A stretch of DNA of 47,878 nucleotides from Actinomadura harenae (GTDB lineage: Bacteria > Actinomycetota > Actinomycetes > Streptosporangiales > Streptosporangiaceae), in contig NZ_RFFG01000063.1 in NCBI RefSeq assembly GCF_003696215.1, forward strand, positions 1 through 47,878, written 5' to 3'. Positions 24,141 to 31,758 of this stretch are shown piece by piece. A program made the translations under genes and the position numbers. The notes beneath the pieces were generated by a model. That model was not told the origin of the DNA and did no database searches. It worked only from the letters and a program-made list of their open reading frames with translations. How positions within the stretch are numbered: the first letter of the stretch is position 1; the number at the start of each line of letters is the position of its first letter.

Positions 24141-24485
24141 ATGACCCTCGTGATTCTCGAGATGCGTACATATCGCCTCAAGCCAGGCACCCGCGACGAG
24201 TTCCTCCGCGTGATGCGGGAGGAGGCGATGCCGCTGCTGGAGAAGGCCGGGCTGCGCGTGGTCGACTGCGGGCCGTCCCTGGTGGCCGAGGACGGTCACG
24301 AGGAGGCGTACCTGCTGCGCGCGTTCACCTCGGTCGAGCAGCACCGCGAGCAGGAGGACGCGTTCTACTCCAGCGACGAGTGGCGCCACGGCCCCCGGGA
24401 GGCGATCGTCTCCCGGATCGACTCGCTGCACTCGGTCGTCATCGAGGTCCCGGAACAGGCCGTCGCCGAGCTCCAGCGCGTGTGA
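24141..24485 (+). CDS. NIPSNAP-family protein
   Basis: A 114-aa ferredoxin-like dimeric alpha-beta barrel protein. LEMRTYRLKPGTRDEFLRVM at the N-terminus is the family hallmark; the second half has EAYLLRAFTSVEQHREQEDAFYSSDEW. GTG 24150 fits the GAAGG at 24136-24140 better than ATG 24141 and gives 111 aa. Function is unknown. Confidence 0.87.
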   Translation: MTLVILEMRTYRLKPGTRDEFLRVMREEAMPLLEKAGLRVVDCGPSLVAEDGHEEAYLLRAFTSVEQHREQEDAFYSSDEWRHGPREAIVSRIDSLHSVVIEVPEQAVAELQRV

Positions 24486-24500
24486 CCTCGTCCCGTCCAT

Positions 24501-24529
24501 AGGCCGATGGCGCTCGACGCCATCGGCCT
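24501..24529. terminator. Bidirectional terminator
   Basis: A perfect 12-bp stem (AGGCCGATGGCG at 24501-24512 with 24518-24529) and a 5-nt loop lies between the convergent NIPSNAP and GNAT genes. Confidence 0.75.
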
Positions 24530-24552
24530 GCGGCCGCCCGTCCCACCAGCAC

Positions 24553-25023
24553 TCACCGAGTGGTGTCCGGCGTCCAGCGAAGTGTCATGTCGGGCAGGTT
24601 CTCCATGTTGCGCTCACCGTCGTTGGTGTCCAGGACGGTGAAGCCGCGACGCTCGTAGAACGCGCGGGCGTCGGTGTTCTGCTGGAAGACGTGCAGGGAC
24701 AGCCCGTCGGGGCTATGCCGCCTGACCTCGTCGAGAAGGAGCGTGCCGATTCCCTGTCGCCGGACGTCCGGGCGTAGGTAGAGGTCGTCGAGCATGTCGC
24801 CGTCCAGAGCCGCGTAGCCGACGACCTCCGCATCGCGCACGGCGACCCAGGCACGGCACTGTTTCAAAAGGACGTCCCGGACCCACTGCGTCACCTGCTC
24901 GCGAGTATGCGTCTGTGGGGGCAGATAGGGCATGGTCTGCGACCGAGAGGTCATGTGGATTTCCGCGATCACAGCGGCGTCCGCCGCCTCCGCGTCCCGG
25001 ATCCGGATCTTGTCGTCGCTCAC
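24553..25023 (-). CDS. GNAT N-acetyltransferase
   Basis: A 156-aa acetyltransferase: AWVAVRDAEVVGYAAL (strands 3-4), LYLRPDVRRQGIGTLLLDEV with the acetyl-CoA loop RRQGIG (about residues 88-93), and NTDARAFYERRGFTVL. The GTG start has no obvious Shine-Dalgarno sequence. The substrate is unknown. Its neighbours are unrelated. Confidence 0.9.
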   Translation of the reverse strand: MSDDKIRIRDAEAADAAVIAEIHMTSRSQTMPYLPPQTHTREQVTQWVRDVLLKQCRAWVAVRDAEVVGYAALDGDMLDDLYLRPDVRRQGIGTLLLDEVRRHSPDGLSLHVFQQNTDARAFYERRGFTVLDTNDGERNMENLPDMTLRWTPDTTR

Positions 25024-25062
25024 GCCCGGAACCTACAGGCCTCAAGCCGGCGGACGACCGAA

Positions 25063-25091
25063 GCGGCGACCGAGGGAACCTCGATCGCCGC
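25063..25091 (-). terminator. Terminator of the DUF4097 gene
   Basis: GCGGCGA (25063-25069) pairs with TCGCCGC (25085-25091), and inner CGAGG pairs with CCTCG round a GAA loop. It lies 30 bp past the DUF4097 stop on the minus strand. Confidence 0.65.
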
Positions 25092-25120
25092 TGATCGGCC
25101 GGTCGGTCGCGCCCGCCCAC

Positions 25121-25786
25121 TCAGAGGCTGCGGGCGGTGATGGCGCCGTTGGGGGTGGTCGCGTGGATCTCCAGCGCGACGGTGCCGTCGTTCTTGAGGG
25201 AGTTGGTGACGCGGCCGTTGCCGGCGCCCGCGTCCAGCGAGGCGGAGACGCCCGCGGCCGCGCCGACCGTGATGTCACCGGTCTGGGTGGCCAGCACGAC
25301 CTTGCCGCCCTGGGCCTCGCCGACCGTGATGTCTCCCCGCGAGGTGGAGATCTCACCGGAGCCGCTCATCCGCCCGACCTCGACATCGCCGTCCACGGCC
25401 TTGAGGCGCAGGCCCGCGACCTCGTCGAGCTTGATCTCGCGGTACGCGCCCTCGAAGGCGACGTCGCCGAGGCGTCCGGTGGTGACGAGCTCGGCGCTGC
25501 CCGACTTCGCCTCGACGGTGGACCCGGCGGGCAGCTGCACCGTGACCTCGACGGACCCGGACGAGCCGAAGTACTGGTTGCCGGCGGTTGCCGCGCCGAT
25601 CCGCAGGACGCCGTCCGCGAACTCGACCGTGGTCTGCTCGGCGGCCTTGACGTCGCGGCCCTTGGAGTCGTTCGCGGGCAGGACCACCACGGTGGTCTCG
25701 TCCTGCTCGACGGCGATGATCCGAACCCGCCCGGCGGGGACGTCCAGGACGAGGGCGATCGGGGCGGCGGTGTCGAACTTCTGCAT
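25121..25786 (-). CDS. DUF4097 beta-strand repeat protein
   Basis: A 221-aa protein made of short repeated beta strands: VPAGRVRIIAVEQDE, LPAGSTVEAKSGSAELVTTGRLGDVAFEG-type segments, SGSGEISTSRGDITVGEAQGGKVVLATQTGDITVG-type segments, then NGRVTNSL. This is the right-handed beta-helix pattern of DUF4097 (adhesin-like). It has no signal peptide, so it is probably cytoplasmic. ATG 25786 has GGAG six bases upstream. Function is unknown. Its upstream region is unusually AT-rich and carries repeated CGTTGC motifs. Confidence 0.88.
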   Translation of the reverse strand: MQKFDTAAPIALVLDVPAGRVRIIAVEQDETTVVVLPANDSKGRDVKAAEQTTVEFADGVLRIGAATAGNQYFGSSGSVEVTVQLPAGSTVEAKSGSAELVTTGRLGDVAFEGAYREIKLDEVAGLRLKAVDGDVEVGRMSGSGEISTSRGDITVGEAQGGKVVLATQTGDITVGAAAGVSASLDAGAGNGRVTNSLKNDGTVALEIHATTPNGAITARSL

Positions 25787-25849
25787 CGTGAGCTCCTGAG
25801 GGACTGGGGCGACCGATGCCGCCCGTCGTTTCGAACAATGCAAACGCTA

Positions 25850-25971
25850 CGTTGCTTTCCACATCTCTACAAGCTCGACGTTGCATGAAACAAACATCAC
25901 CGCAGTTCATGCCCGCAATATTGTTGCAACGCCCTCGACGCTAACGCAACGAACACTCTCACTATCGTTGC
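25850..25971. promoter_or_regulatory. Cluster of CGTTGC motifs upstream of the DUF4097 gene
   Basis: CGTTGC or its complement occurs at 25850-25855, 25879-25884, 25946-25951 (complement) and 25966-25971, plus GTTGCA within the palindrome GTTGCAAC (25923-25930). The 25946 and 25966 copies form an inverted pair. The stretch 25830-25985 is clearly AT-richer than its surroundings. It looks like a multi-site operator region for an unknown regulator. Confidence 0.45.
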
Positions 25972-26001
25972 ATTGAACTGGAAGTGAACGCTACCTCCGG
26001 G

Positions 26002-26421
26002 TCAGTGGCAGTCCTGCTCGGCGGCCACCACGTACAGGCCGACGAAGTAGGACGAGTCGAGCGTCCAGAACCCCCACGCCACCCCTTGGCCCAGACGCAG
26101 CTCGTAGAGGGCCGTCCCGAGCCGCGTCTCATCCGAAGGGGCGGACGCGCCCGCGACCTTCGACTTCAGGTCGTCCCACTGCCGGGACAACCAGGCGACA
26201 CCGTCCTCCGGCGTCCGCGCGACGTGATCGATGAGCCGCGGGGACTTCTGAAGCCATTCCTGAACCACGAGCGGCGCGAGGTCGGACGAAGGATCCCGCC
26301 GCTGGGCGTCACTCCGGTACTGATCCCCGGTAGCCCGCCACAAATGGCAATGCCAGTGAACCTGCATGCCCGTCCACACCTCGGGCTCACACTTCCAGAA
26401 GTCATAGTCGAACGAGCTCAC
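26002..26421 (-). CDS. Unknown Trp-rich protein, 139 aa
   Basis: A soluble 139-aa protein with about nine tryptophans (for example FWKCEPEVW, HWHCHLWR, GVAWGFWTLDSSYFVGLY). It has no signal peptide or clear membrane segment. I recognise no family. The GTG start has GGTGG nine bases before it. It follows the 114-aa gene by 22 bp in the same direction, so it is probably the third gene of a small operon that diverges from the XRE/DUF5753 regulator. Confidence 0.65.
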   Translation of the reverse strand: MSSFDYDFWKCEPEVWTGMQVHWHCHLWRATGDQYRSDAQRRDPSSDLAPLVVQEWLQKSPRLIDHVARTPEDGVAWLSRQWDDLKSKVAGASAPSDETRLGTALYELRLGQGVAWGFWTLDSSYFVGLYVVAAEQDCH

Positions 26422-26443
26422 GCGAAATCACCACCACGTCTGT

Positions 26444-26788
26444 TCAGAGGCCGGACTGGGCGCGTAGGCGGGCGAGGCGGTCGCCGAGTTGGTCGGGGGT
26501 TTCGGCTTCGATCAGGTAGCCGAGGCCAGGGCCGGGAACGTAGGCCCACCAGCTGAACGTGAAGACACCCCACCAACAGTGGATGCCCGGAAAGCACGCG
26601 CGCAGACGCGCGATGGGCGTGGGGTGCCGCCCGTCCGGGACGTCCCTCCTCAGGATGTACGAGACGTCGCCGGACGGGCGGGGTGGAGTGGGGGGAGGGG
26701 GCGCGGACGGTGAGGGTGGGGGCCCACTCACCGGCCACGCCGTCCCCTCCCCCCGGCGAGCCGGGCTGTGGCCGTAAGGCGGGGTCAT
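26444..26788 (-). CDS. Unknown protein, 114 aa, with Pro-rich N-terminus
   Basis: The N-terminal ~45 residues are Pro/Ser/Gly-rich; the C-terminal ~70 form a compact part (SYILRRDVPDGR, CFPGIHCWWGVFTFSWWAYV, YLIEAETPDQLGDRLARL). The Trp-rich stretch could be an amphipathic or membrane-contacting strand. ATG 26788 has GGGAGG six bases upstream and overlaps the stop of the 76-aa gene (ATGA). I do not recognise a family. Confidence 0.65.
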   Translation of the reverse strand: MTPPYGHSPARRGEGTAWPVSGPPPSPSAPPPPTPPRPSGDVSYILRRDVPDGRHPTPIARLRACFPGIHCWWGVFTFSWWAYVPGPGLGYLIEAETPDQLGDRLARLRAQSGL

Positions 26789-27015
26789 CGGGAGCCTCCC
26801 AACTTCCCGTTCCCCCACCCGTGCGCGCGCAGCGCGGCCCGCAGTTCGGTGGCGGTATCGGCGTCGAACGCGTCCCGCTCGTGCAGTTCGTCCATCGACA
26901 GCGGGCCTCTTAGTGCCCACCAGCGTCCCTTATCGCTGAGGATGAATCTCCACGCCGGGAAATCCTCTTCAAGGGCGGCAAGAGCTGCGCCGTCGGGGAT
27001 GCGCCGCATGTCCAT
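26785..27015 (-). CDS. Unknown small protein, 76 aa
   Basis: The frame starts MDMRRIPDGAALAALEEDFP and contains WRFILSDKGRWWALRGPLS, then an acidic helix and a Gly/Lys-rich tail. ATG 27015 has GAAGG ten bases upstream. It is the first gene of the three-gene minus-strand unit and faces the XRE/DUF5753 gene across 169 bp. Small proteins of this type beside such regulators are frequent in actinomycetes; I cannot give a function. Confidence 0.65.
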   Translation of the reverse strand: MDMRRIPDGAALAALEEDFPAWRFILSDKGRWWALRGPLSMDELHERDAFDADTATELRAALRAHGWGNGKLGGSR

Positions 27016-27184
27016 ATCGGGAGAACCTTCGCGTTTGAGAACCGTTTCGAATTCGTGTGAACACCATCACAGTCACGGGGTTATTCTCGGAAGGGCTTGG
27101 GCAAGACCACCGCCCGACCAGCCCCCTGGTCAGGTGGGATCCAACGTGACCGGCGCGTCCGGTCAAGCTCCCCGGGAGGGTCGA

Positions 27185-27991
27185 ATGTCGAACGTCCTCA
27201 ACCCCGCCTGCGCGTTCTTCGGCCGCGAGTTGCAGCGCATGCGCACTCGCCTCGATCTCACACAGGAGCAGCTCGCGTCCAAACTCGGCTGCTCCCCCGG
27301 ATGGGTATCAAAAATGGAGAGCGGAAAGAAGATCTCGAAGGACAGCGCCGAAGACCTCGACACGTTCTTCAAGACGGACGGCATCTTCCTCCGCATGTGG
27401 GAGCTCTCCAAGGAGATCGAGCTCCACGCCGCCGTCCCCCCGGGCTTCCCCGAGTACCTGATCTACGAGGGCACGGCGACGTCCTGCCGCTTCTTCGACG
27501 CGAACCTGATCAATGGCCTGCTTCAGACCGAGGCATACGCGCGCGCTGTGTTCAGCGCCAACGAGTTCCCGGACTTGGCGGAGGGCTTGTTGGCAGAGAG
27601 ACTCAAGCGCCAGGAGATCTTCACGAAGCCGAACGCCCCTTACTGCTTCTTCGTCATCGACGAGGTCGCCCTGCGCAGGCAGGTGAGCGACAAGAAGGTG
27701 ATGCGCGAGCAGTATCAGGCCCTGATCGATGCCGCGCAGCTTCCGAACGTCTCGATCAGCGTGATTCCGGCGGATACCGGATACCACCCGGGCCTGACCG
27801 GGAGCTTCACTGTCCTTGGCCTAGAGGATGGCACCCACGTTGGCTACACGGAATCCGCAGGAACCGGGATGTTGATCAACGAACGCACGCAGGTCGCCAA
27901 ATACCTGTTGCGTTACGAGACGCTCAGGGGATATGCCATTTCCGTATCAGAGTCACTTGCTCTGATCAGGAGACTCCTGGAGGAATTGTGA
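27185..27991 (+). CDS. XRE-family regulator with DUF5753 (Scr1-like)
   Basis: A 268-aa protein with an N-terminal helix-turn-helix (LDLTQEQLASKLGCSPGWVSKMESGKK, about residues 23-49) and the DUF5753 domain: LINGLLQTEAYARAV, then FVIDEVALRRQV, VSISVIPADTGYHPGLTGSF and the C-terminal Leu-rich helix. The start has GGGAGG five bases upstream. It overlaps the DUF397 gene by four bases. Such pairs occur in many copies in actinomycetes, regulate development or antibiotic production (WhiJ-type) and have been likened to toxin-antitoxin pairs. Confidence 0.93.
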   Translation: MSNVLNPACAFFGRELQRMRTRLDLTQEQLASKLGCSPGWVSKMESGKKISKDSAEDLDTFFKTDGIFLRMWELSKEIELHAAVPPGFPEYLIYEGTATSCRFFDANLINGLLQTEAYARAVFSANEFPDLAEGLLAERLKRQEIFTKPNAPYCFFVIDEVALRRQVSDKKVMREQYQALIDAAQLPNVSISVIPADTGYHPGLTGSFTVLGLEDGTHVGYTESAGTGMLINERTQVAKYLLRYETLRGYAISVSESLALIRRLLEEL

Positions 27992-28188
27992 AGCTGGTGG
28001 ATCAGGCAGCGGCACAGTGGCGCAAGAGCAGTCACAGCGGACACGAGGGCGGGCAGTGCGTGGAGGTTGCGGATCTGACGGGATCAGTGGGGGTGCGGGA
28101 CTCCAAGGCGCCTGATCGGGGTCGGCTGGTGTTGGACGGGCGGGAGTGGCGTTCGTTCGTCCGGTCCGTTCGGGAACTTGCGGCCTGA
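27988..28188 (+). CDS. DUF397 protein (partner of the XRE/DUF5753 regulator)
   Basis: A 66-aa protein with the full DUF397 signature: WRKSSHSGHEGGQCVEVAD, VGVRDSKAPDRGRLVLDGREWRSFV. The GTG start overlaps the regulator's TGA (GTGA, 27988-27991) and has GGAGG before it, so translation is coupled. DUF397 proteins are thought to bind or modulate the neighbouring XRE regulator. Confidence 0.93.
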   Translation: MKLVDQAAAQWRKSSHSGHEGGQCVEVADLTGSVGVRDSKAPDRGRLVLDGREWRSFVRSVRELAA

Positions 28189-28210
28189 CGGACGTCCCTT
28201 CGGGCTTGGT

Positions 28211-28241
28211 GGGCCCCGGTCGCTGGGTGCGGCCGGGGCCC
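28211..28241. terminator. Bidirectional terminator
   Basis: GGGCCCCGG (28211-28219) pairs with CCGGGGCCC (28233-28241) across a 13-nt loop, followed by a T-rich stretch. It lies between the convergent DUF397 and RibD-like genes. Confidence 0.7.
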
Positions 28242-28253
28242 TTGTGCGTTTGG

Positions 28254-28796
28254 TCAGGGCTGGGGTGTGAAGGTGTGGGCCACGGCTCCGGCGGTGAAGG
28301 CGGTGGTGCTGGTCGGGGTGAGGTTGAGGCGCTCGAGAAAGATGCGCTCGCCTGTGCCCAGGATGACCGGGTGGACGATGAGGCGGTACTCGTCGATCAG
28401 GCCCGTCGCGACCAGTGACCTGGCGAAACGGACGCCGCCGTGGGCGAGAAGGTATCCGTCCTCCTCTTCCTTCTTGAGGTGGGTGATGGCCTCGGTCAGG
28501 TCTCCGGGGACGATCGTCGTCTCGGGCCAGTCGGCGGACGTGAGCGAGTCGGAGAACACGATCTTGGGGATCTCGTTCATCGGCTTCGCGAACGGCCCGG
28601 AGTCGCCGGGCCAGTGGGCGGCCATCACCTTGTAGGACGCGGAGCCCATGAGGTGCGCGGCCGCGTTGCTCACGGTCTCGACACTCCAGCTCAGGGCGTC
28701 GGCGGAGCCCCCTGCGGCGATCCAGTCGCCGCTCCCGTCGGCCGGTGCGACGAAGCCGTCCAGCGAGACCGACATCTTGAGGACCAGTGAGGCCAT
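28254..28796 (-). CDS. Dihydrofolate-reductase-fold (RibD C-terminal) protein
   Basis: A 180-aa reductase-like protein: MSVSLDGFVAP at the start, then MGSASYKVM, PKIVFSDSLTS, GYLLAHGGVRFARSLVATGLIDEYRLIVHPVILGTGERIF. This is the YyaP/YwjB-like subgroup of the RibD C-terminal family; the GG before RFARSL binds the dinucleotide phosphate in relatives. It is probably an NADPH-dependent reductase of unknown substrate. ATG 28796 is preceded by GGAAGGAAG. Confidence 0.88.
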   Translation of the reverse strand: MASLVLKMSVSLDGFVAPADGSGDWIAAGGSADALSWSVETVSNAAAHLMGSASYKVMAAHWPGDSGPFAKPMNEIPKIVFSDSLTSADWPETTIVPGDLTEAITHLKKEEEDGYLLAHGGVRFARSLVATGLIDEYRLIVHPVILGTGERIFLERLNLTPTSTTAFTAGAVAHTFTPQP

Positions 28797-28917
28797 GGGC
28801 TCTTCCTTCCGGGGAGGGGCACGTGCGTGCTCCGATCATTCGCACGCTCAGACCGCGGGTTCCCCGAAAACTCATCGCGTTTCGCGCCGTCGGGACGTCG
28901 AGCGTCCCGAGTGCTTG

Positions 28918-30267
28918 TCAGCGGGGGGCGCCGATGCGGGCGGCCATCTCGTACAGGCCGTGCGGTTTCGGGCCGGGGGCCTGGATGATGTTCCCCACCA
29001 GGGCGCGGACGGAGGGGCGGCGGTACTCCTCCGGGGCGGTCGCCTCCGCCGTCCTCAGCAGGACGAACGCGTCCGCGGTGCGGCCGTGGCGGACGAGGGC
29101 GCGGGCCTTGTCGATCACGAAGCGCTGCCTGCGCTCGGCCGAGGCGAGGCGGTGCGGACGGACCCGGTCGGCGGCGTCCAGGGCGGCGGCGGTGTCGCCG
29201 AGCGCGGTGCACACGCTGATCCGGTAGACGTCCACGTTCGTCGGCGTGAACGAGCGGTGCCCGGCGGTCCGCGCGGACGTCCCGCCGATGCGGACGGCCG
29301 CCCGCTCCGCCTCGTCCAGCAGGTCCAGGGCGACGCCGTCGCGACCGCCCTGCGCCGCCGCGTAGGACGCCGCGCACAGCAGCGACCCGTAGTCGGCGAG
29401 GGTCTCGGGCGTGGGCCGGGCGTGCCGCACCAGGTCGTTCGCGGTCCCGGCGAGAAGCCGGGTCGCCGAGTCGCAGCGTCCGACGCGGCGCATGGACATT
29501 CCGACGGCGAGCGACGCGGCGGCCACGACGGACGGGGTGCCGCTCGCGCGCGCGGTTTGGAGCGCCCGGTCGCCGGACACCCAGGCCAGGCTGTTCTCGT
29601 TCCGCTTCACCGCGAGTTCGCACGACAGGATGTACGCCTGCGCGAGCAGCGCCGAGTACCGCGCCCGTTCCTCGCCCACGCCGTCGTCGCGTCCCACCGA
29701 GGCCGCGTTGATCAGCCGGGGAAGCCCCCGGGCCGCCTCGGCGTACCGGCAGTCGGCGTACGCCCGCCACGCCCGGTCGAGCACCCGCCGCAGGACCGGG
29801 ACGCCCGGTGTCGCGATCCGCTCGGGCGCGGCGACCAGAACCGCTTCGATCGGGCCGGTCACCGGATCGGCGGACGAGCCGACAAGCCCCCCGGCCAGCG
29901 TCACGCCGCCCAGCATCAGCAGTTCTCGCCGGAGCACGTTCTCACCCGCCTCTTCGTCGTCCCGGGAATCCTGCCCGACGACCCGCGCCGTCACTCGCGA
30001 CACGATCGGCGCTTTGCCAACCCAAGCCTCCGGAAACCCCAGATCCGTCTCGGACAGGCCGGTGAAGGAGCTCAGCCCCTGCCGATATTTCCGGCCCGGA
30101 CGGACTTCACCCCTTTCCCAGAGGCCGACGAGATTACCGTTGGGGGCGACATTGATCTTGAGATTCTCACGCATGAACGCGCCGAGTCGCTCGGCGAACT
30201 CATGCTGTGAGTACCCGAGGGCGGTCCGGGCTCGACGAAGCAAGTCATTTCCCCGATATTCCGACAC
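28918..30267 (-). CDS. XRE-family regulator with C-terminal helical repeats (TPR-like)
   Basis: A 449-aa protein. The N-terminal helix-turn-helix (LLRRARTALGYSQHEFAERLG, then LVGLWERGEVRPGRKYRQGL) is followed at about residue 115 by RRELLMLGGVTLAGGLVGS, which looks like a twin-arginine signal placed inside the protein, and then by about 300 residues of Ala-rich helical repeats (for example LAQAYILSCELAVKRNENSLAWVSGDRAL; DYGSLLCAASYAAAQGGRDGVALDLLDEAERAA). It resembles the actinomycete XRE-TPR regulators. The GTG start faces the unknown gene at 30406. Confidence 0.85.
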   Translation of the reverse strand: MSEYRGNDLLRRARTALGYSQHEFAERLGAFMRENLKINVAPNGNLVGLWERGEVRPGRKYRQGLSSFTGLSETDLGFPEAWVGKAPIVSRVTARVVGQDSRDDEEAGENVLRRELLMLGGVTLAGGLVGSSADPVTGPIEAVLVAAPERIATPGVPVLRRVLDRAWRAYADCRYAEAARGLPRLINAASVGRDDGVGEERARYSALLAQAYILSCELAVKRNENSLAWVSGDRALQTARASGTPSVVAAASLAVGMSMRRVGRCDSATRLLAGTANDLVRHARPTPETLADYGSLLCAASYAAAQGGRDGVALDLLDEAERAAVRIGGTSARTAGHRSFTPTNVDVYRISVCTALGDTAAALDAADRVRPHRLASAERRQRFVIDKARALVRHGRTADAFVLLRTAEATAPEEYRRPSVRALVGNIIQAPGPKPHGLYEMAARIGAPR

Positions 30268-30405
30268 AACGCTAGTGTCCGCCGGGGTCTCCGATTGATC
30301 CAGCCTTGTGTGGATAATTGGGCTGACGGCTGTGTGGCCCCCTCAGATCACCGCTCCCAGAATGGAGACACCCGCGTTCTCCACTGCCTCGGGAGGGTGT
30401 TCTTC

Positions 30406-30993
30406 ATGGGATTCCAGGGAAATGCAATTCTCCGATCTTATGCGGAGAGGGGGCCGGTCGACGCCTGGGACCGGCTCTCCCGGTGCCTGTCGCTGGAGGG
30501 CGGGTACGCCGTCCGGCTCGGCGAGGCCGTCCACGCGGTCCGGTCGGGGGCCGCGCGGACGCGGCGCGGCGTGGACGGCGTCCTCCGGGCCAAGGCCGTC
30601 AACCTGGAGCGGGCCGAAGCGCTGCTGGCCCGCCTGCTGGAGCACGGCGACCGGTCCCGGCTCTGGGGTGAGCTGGACGAGCGGGTCGGCCGTCTCGACC
30701 TCTCCGACCTGGCCGAACGCTGGACGGGTCCGCTCGTCTCGTCCCCCGCGTCCGCGTGGGGGACGATGCGGCGGCACGGCGTCCGGGCGTTCTGCGAGAC
30801 GACGGCCGTCCGGCTGATCGACCTGAACGCGGCGCACGCCCGCTGGGTCGGCGCGTGGGACGCCGAGCGCCGGACGGGCCGGGCCGACCACCTCGCCGAA
30901 CTGGACGGTCTCGTCGCGGGCGCGGTGGCGCTGTGGGACGCGGGCGTCCAGCGGCGGGCCGTCCACGCCCTGCTCTACCTCCCCGAGGAGTGA
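30406..30993 (+). CDS. Unknown helical protein, 195 aa
   Basis: The frame starts MGFQGNAILRSYAERGPVDAWDRLSRCLSLEGGYAVRLGEA and is Arg/Ala/Leu-rich and helical throughout, with two Cys (about residues 28 and 125). It has no membrane segment or signal. ATG 30406 has GGGAGGG about nine bases upstream. It diverges from the XRE-TPR regulator over about 140 bp, so the two may be co-regulated. I do not recognise a family. Confidence 0.7.
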   Translation: MGFQGNAILRSYAERGPVDAWDRLSRCLSLEGGYAVRLGEAVHAVRSGAARTRRGVDGVLRAKAVNLERAEALLARLLEHGDRSRLWGELDERVGRLDLSDLAERWTGPLVSSPASAWGTMRRHGVRAFCETTAVRLIDLNAAHARWVGAWDAERRTGRADHLAELDGLVAGAVALWDAGVQRRAVHALLYLPEE

Positions 30994-30996
30994 CCG

Positions 30997-31632
30997 TCAC
31001 ACCGGGCGGTCGCCGGGGAGAAGGAGCTGCGAGGCCTGGGAGAACCTCCAGGTGGTGGACGATCTGGCGAAGAGCCAGACGAGGTCGAAGCGGTCGTCGG
31101 GCCAGGCGGGGACGGAGGCGCCGAGGCCCCGGGCGATGTCGGGGATGGCCTTGTGCTCCCAGGCCACGAGGGTCACACCGGTGAGGCGGGCGAGGTGCTT
31201 GCCGAGCTTCCGCTCCTCGCCTTTGGTGTAGGTGAGGTCGAGGCGCTGCCCGAGGCGTCCGGCCAGGGGGGTGACGGTCTGGCTGTGGCGCAGGGCCTTG
31301 CCGCCACCGGCACCGCCGGCGCCGCCGCCGGGGCTCGCGGCGAAGATCCGGTCCGGACGGCGCAGCCCCGGACGGCGCGGATCGGCGAACAGGACGGCCA
31401 GGGCGCCCGCGCGCGTCCAGCCGCGGACGGTCAGCGACCCGTCCGAGCGGACGCCGTCCTCGGTGACGCCGTACGGGGCGCCCTGCGCGGGCGGCTTCTC
31501 ACCGTGCCGGATGATCATCACGAGGTCGGCGCCGGAGCCCGCGGCGCTCGCGGCGCCGTGCCGGGCCCCCTCGCAGGCGGCCAGGAGGGGCGCGGCCGCC
31601 GCCGCGCCCAGGAGCGTCCGTCGGCTGGTCAT
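30997..31632 (-). CDS. Exported histidine phosphatase superfamily protein
   Basis: A 211-aa protein with a twin-arginine-like N-terminus and lipobox (TSRRTLLGAAAAAPLLAAC, Cys20), then the phosphatase motif IRHGEK (His43) and the second His in LVAWEHKAIPDI. The Arg for phosphate (ALRHSQTV) is also present. It is probably a lipoprotein or Tat-exported phosphatase; the substrate is unknown. It starts 126 bp from the divergent permease. Confidence 0.87.
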   Translation of the reverse strand: MTSRRTLLGAAAAAPLLAACEGARHGAASAAGSGADLVMIIRHGEKPPAQGAPYGVTEDGVRSDGSLTVRGWTRAGALAVLFADPRRPGLRRPDRIFAASPGGGAGGAGGGKALRHSQTVTPLAGRLGQRLDLTYTKGEERKLGKHLARLTGVTLVAWEHKAIPDIARGLGASVPAWPDDRFDLVWLFARSSTTWRFSQASQLLLPGDRPV

Positions 31633-31758
31633 CGACGCAGGATCGCGCGCCGCGGGTTAACGGCCGGTCAGGGGGACCTTCCCCTCTCGATAGCGATATG
31701 TGACGATCTTGGAGACCTTTCCGAGTCGGGGGACACACCGCGGAGGAGGGCACGGCCC

